Assembly (NCBI GenBank): GCA_004557315.1
Contig: SFEH01000019.1
Span: 1-25,972, forward strand
From: Bacteroidales bacterium
GTDB taxonomy: Bacteria; Bacteroidota; Bacteroidia; Bacteroidales; UBA3663
Length of the DNA stretch: 25,972 nt
Direction of reading: 5' to 3'
Position 1 is the first letter of the stretch; each line of letters begins with the position of its first letter. The notes beneath the pieces are model-generated. The model was not told the origin of the DNA and ran no database searches. It worked only from the letters and a program-made list of their open reading frames with translations. Positions 25,491-25,972 of this stretch are shown here, one piece after another. The translations under genes and the position numbers were made by a program.

Positions 25491-25972
25491 ATGACTGAAG
25501 ATATATTTATAGACTTATGCCTTTGTGGAGAGACCACTAAAGTGCAATTCAAGCAGGCATTCACTTCACAGAAGGAAATTGCCAAGGAGATGATAGCCTT
25601 TGCAAACAGCAAGGGTGGAGTCATCCTGTTTGGCGTGGAAGACAAAACGGGAAAGCTTGTTGGATTGTCATACGAGCAAATCCAACAGACGAGTCGTGAA
25701 CTTGGCAATGCAGCCAATGAACAAGTTCGCCCTACAATTTACATTGAAACGGAAGTCGTGCGCGTGCAGAACAAGCATTTCCTTGTCTGTTCGGTAGAAC
25801 AAGGAAAGAATATACCGTACAAGAACCTCAATGGTGAGATATGGGTGAAACAAGGAGCGGATAAACGCCGTATTACCGAGAATGCAGAGATATTGGCTCT
25901 CTTTCAGGACTCTGGCACTTATCAGACTGATGCTTCAGGAGTTGACGGCACCTCACTATCCGACCTCGACCG
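25491..25972 (+). CDS. AlbA_2 (Schlafen-type) domain protein, 3' truncated
   Basis: The first 160 codons of a protein run off the end of the window. They form an AlbA_2 domain (PF04326). VQFKQAF supplies the conserved E/Q-FK start, AFANSKGGVILFGVED is the hallmark motif (about residues 37-52), and IWVKQGADKRRIT closes the domain. Bacterial proteins that begin this way usually continue into a winged-helix or RecG-like C-terminal ATPase-type domain and are annotated as putative transcriptional regulators or ATP-dependent DNA helicases; some belong to defence loci. The function here cannot be decided without the missing part. It starts at the ATG 25491 behind its own promoter and is not part of the preceding operon. 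Confidence 0.85.
   Translation, partial: MTEDIFIDLCLCGETTKVQFKQAFTSQKEIAKEMIAFANSKGGVILFGVEDKTGKLVGLSYEQIQQTSRELGNAANEQVRPTIYIETEVVRVQNKHFLVCSVEQGKNIPYKNLNGEIWVKQGADKRRITENAEILALFQDSGTYQTDASGVDGTSLSDLD

Overview
The window looks like a chromosomal segment of a Bacteroidales bacterium, most likely Prevotella or a relative. Several genes carry the Bacteroidota-type promoter (TTTG or TTG, about 20 bases, TAnnTTTG) and no obvious Shine-Dalgarno sites. Lipoprotein signal peptides, a lipidated Omp85 protein (TamL type) and Wzi-like outer-membrane proteins fit the same group. No transposase, integrase, phage gene, rRNA or tRNA was found. The genus is inferred, not proven.

Layout. (1) 1-4510: the tail of an unknown gene, a 15-bp tandem-repeat block framed by inverted arms, then uvrB (excision repair) and fhs (formate-THF ligase), ending at a strong bidirectional terminator. 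(2) 4560-9685, minus strand: a probable operon read from right to left: membrane-anchored M15-like peptidase (DUF5715), acetylesterase lipoprotein (SASA family), TamL-type Omp85 lipoprotein and Cof-type HAD phosphatase. (3) 9883-12855: a stand-alone AICAR transformylase domain of strikingly eukaryotic type, followed by a compact ABC/AAA-type ATPase and a DUF4435 (TOPRIM-like) protein joined by an ATGA overlap. This pair has the architecture of the anti-phage system PARIS (AriA/AriB). (4) 13028-25353: ten plus-strand genes with gaps of at most 22 bases or overlaps: glnS, a TPR protein, a DedA membrane protein, tgt, an LD-carboxypeptidase, a Wzi-like outer-membrane protein, a lipocalin-like lipoprotein, two SGNH-like proteins and an MBOAT acyltransferase. 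(5) 25491-end: the start of an AlbA_2 (Schlafen-type) protein behind its own promoter.

How the genes may work together. Fhs makes 10-formyl-THF, the cofactor the AICAR transformylase consumes. The last five genes of region 4 resemble a periplasmic polysaccharide O-acylation machine (AlgI/AlgJ/AlgX logic) coupled to a capsule-associated outer-membrane protein; the polymer is unknown. The minus-strand operon also concerns the envelope and includes an esterase that could remove acetyl groups.

The points most worth a second look are the PARIS-like pair between housekeeping genes, the Wzi/lipocalin/SGNH/SGNH/MBOAT cassette, the tRNA-guanine transglycosylase with a degraded zinc site, and the human-ATIC-like stand-alone AICAR transformylase.
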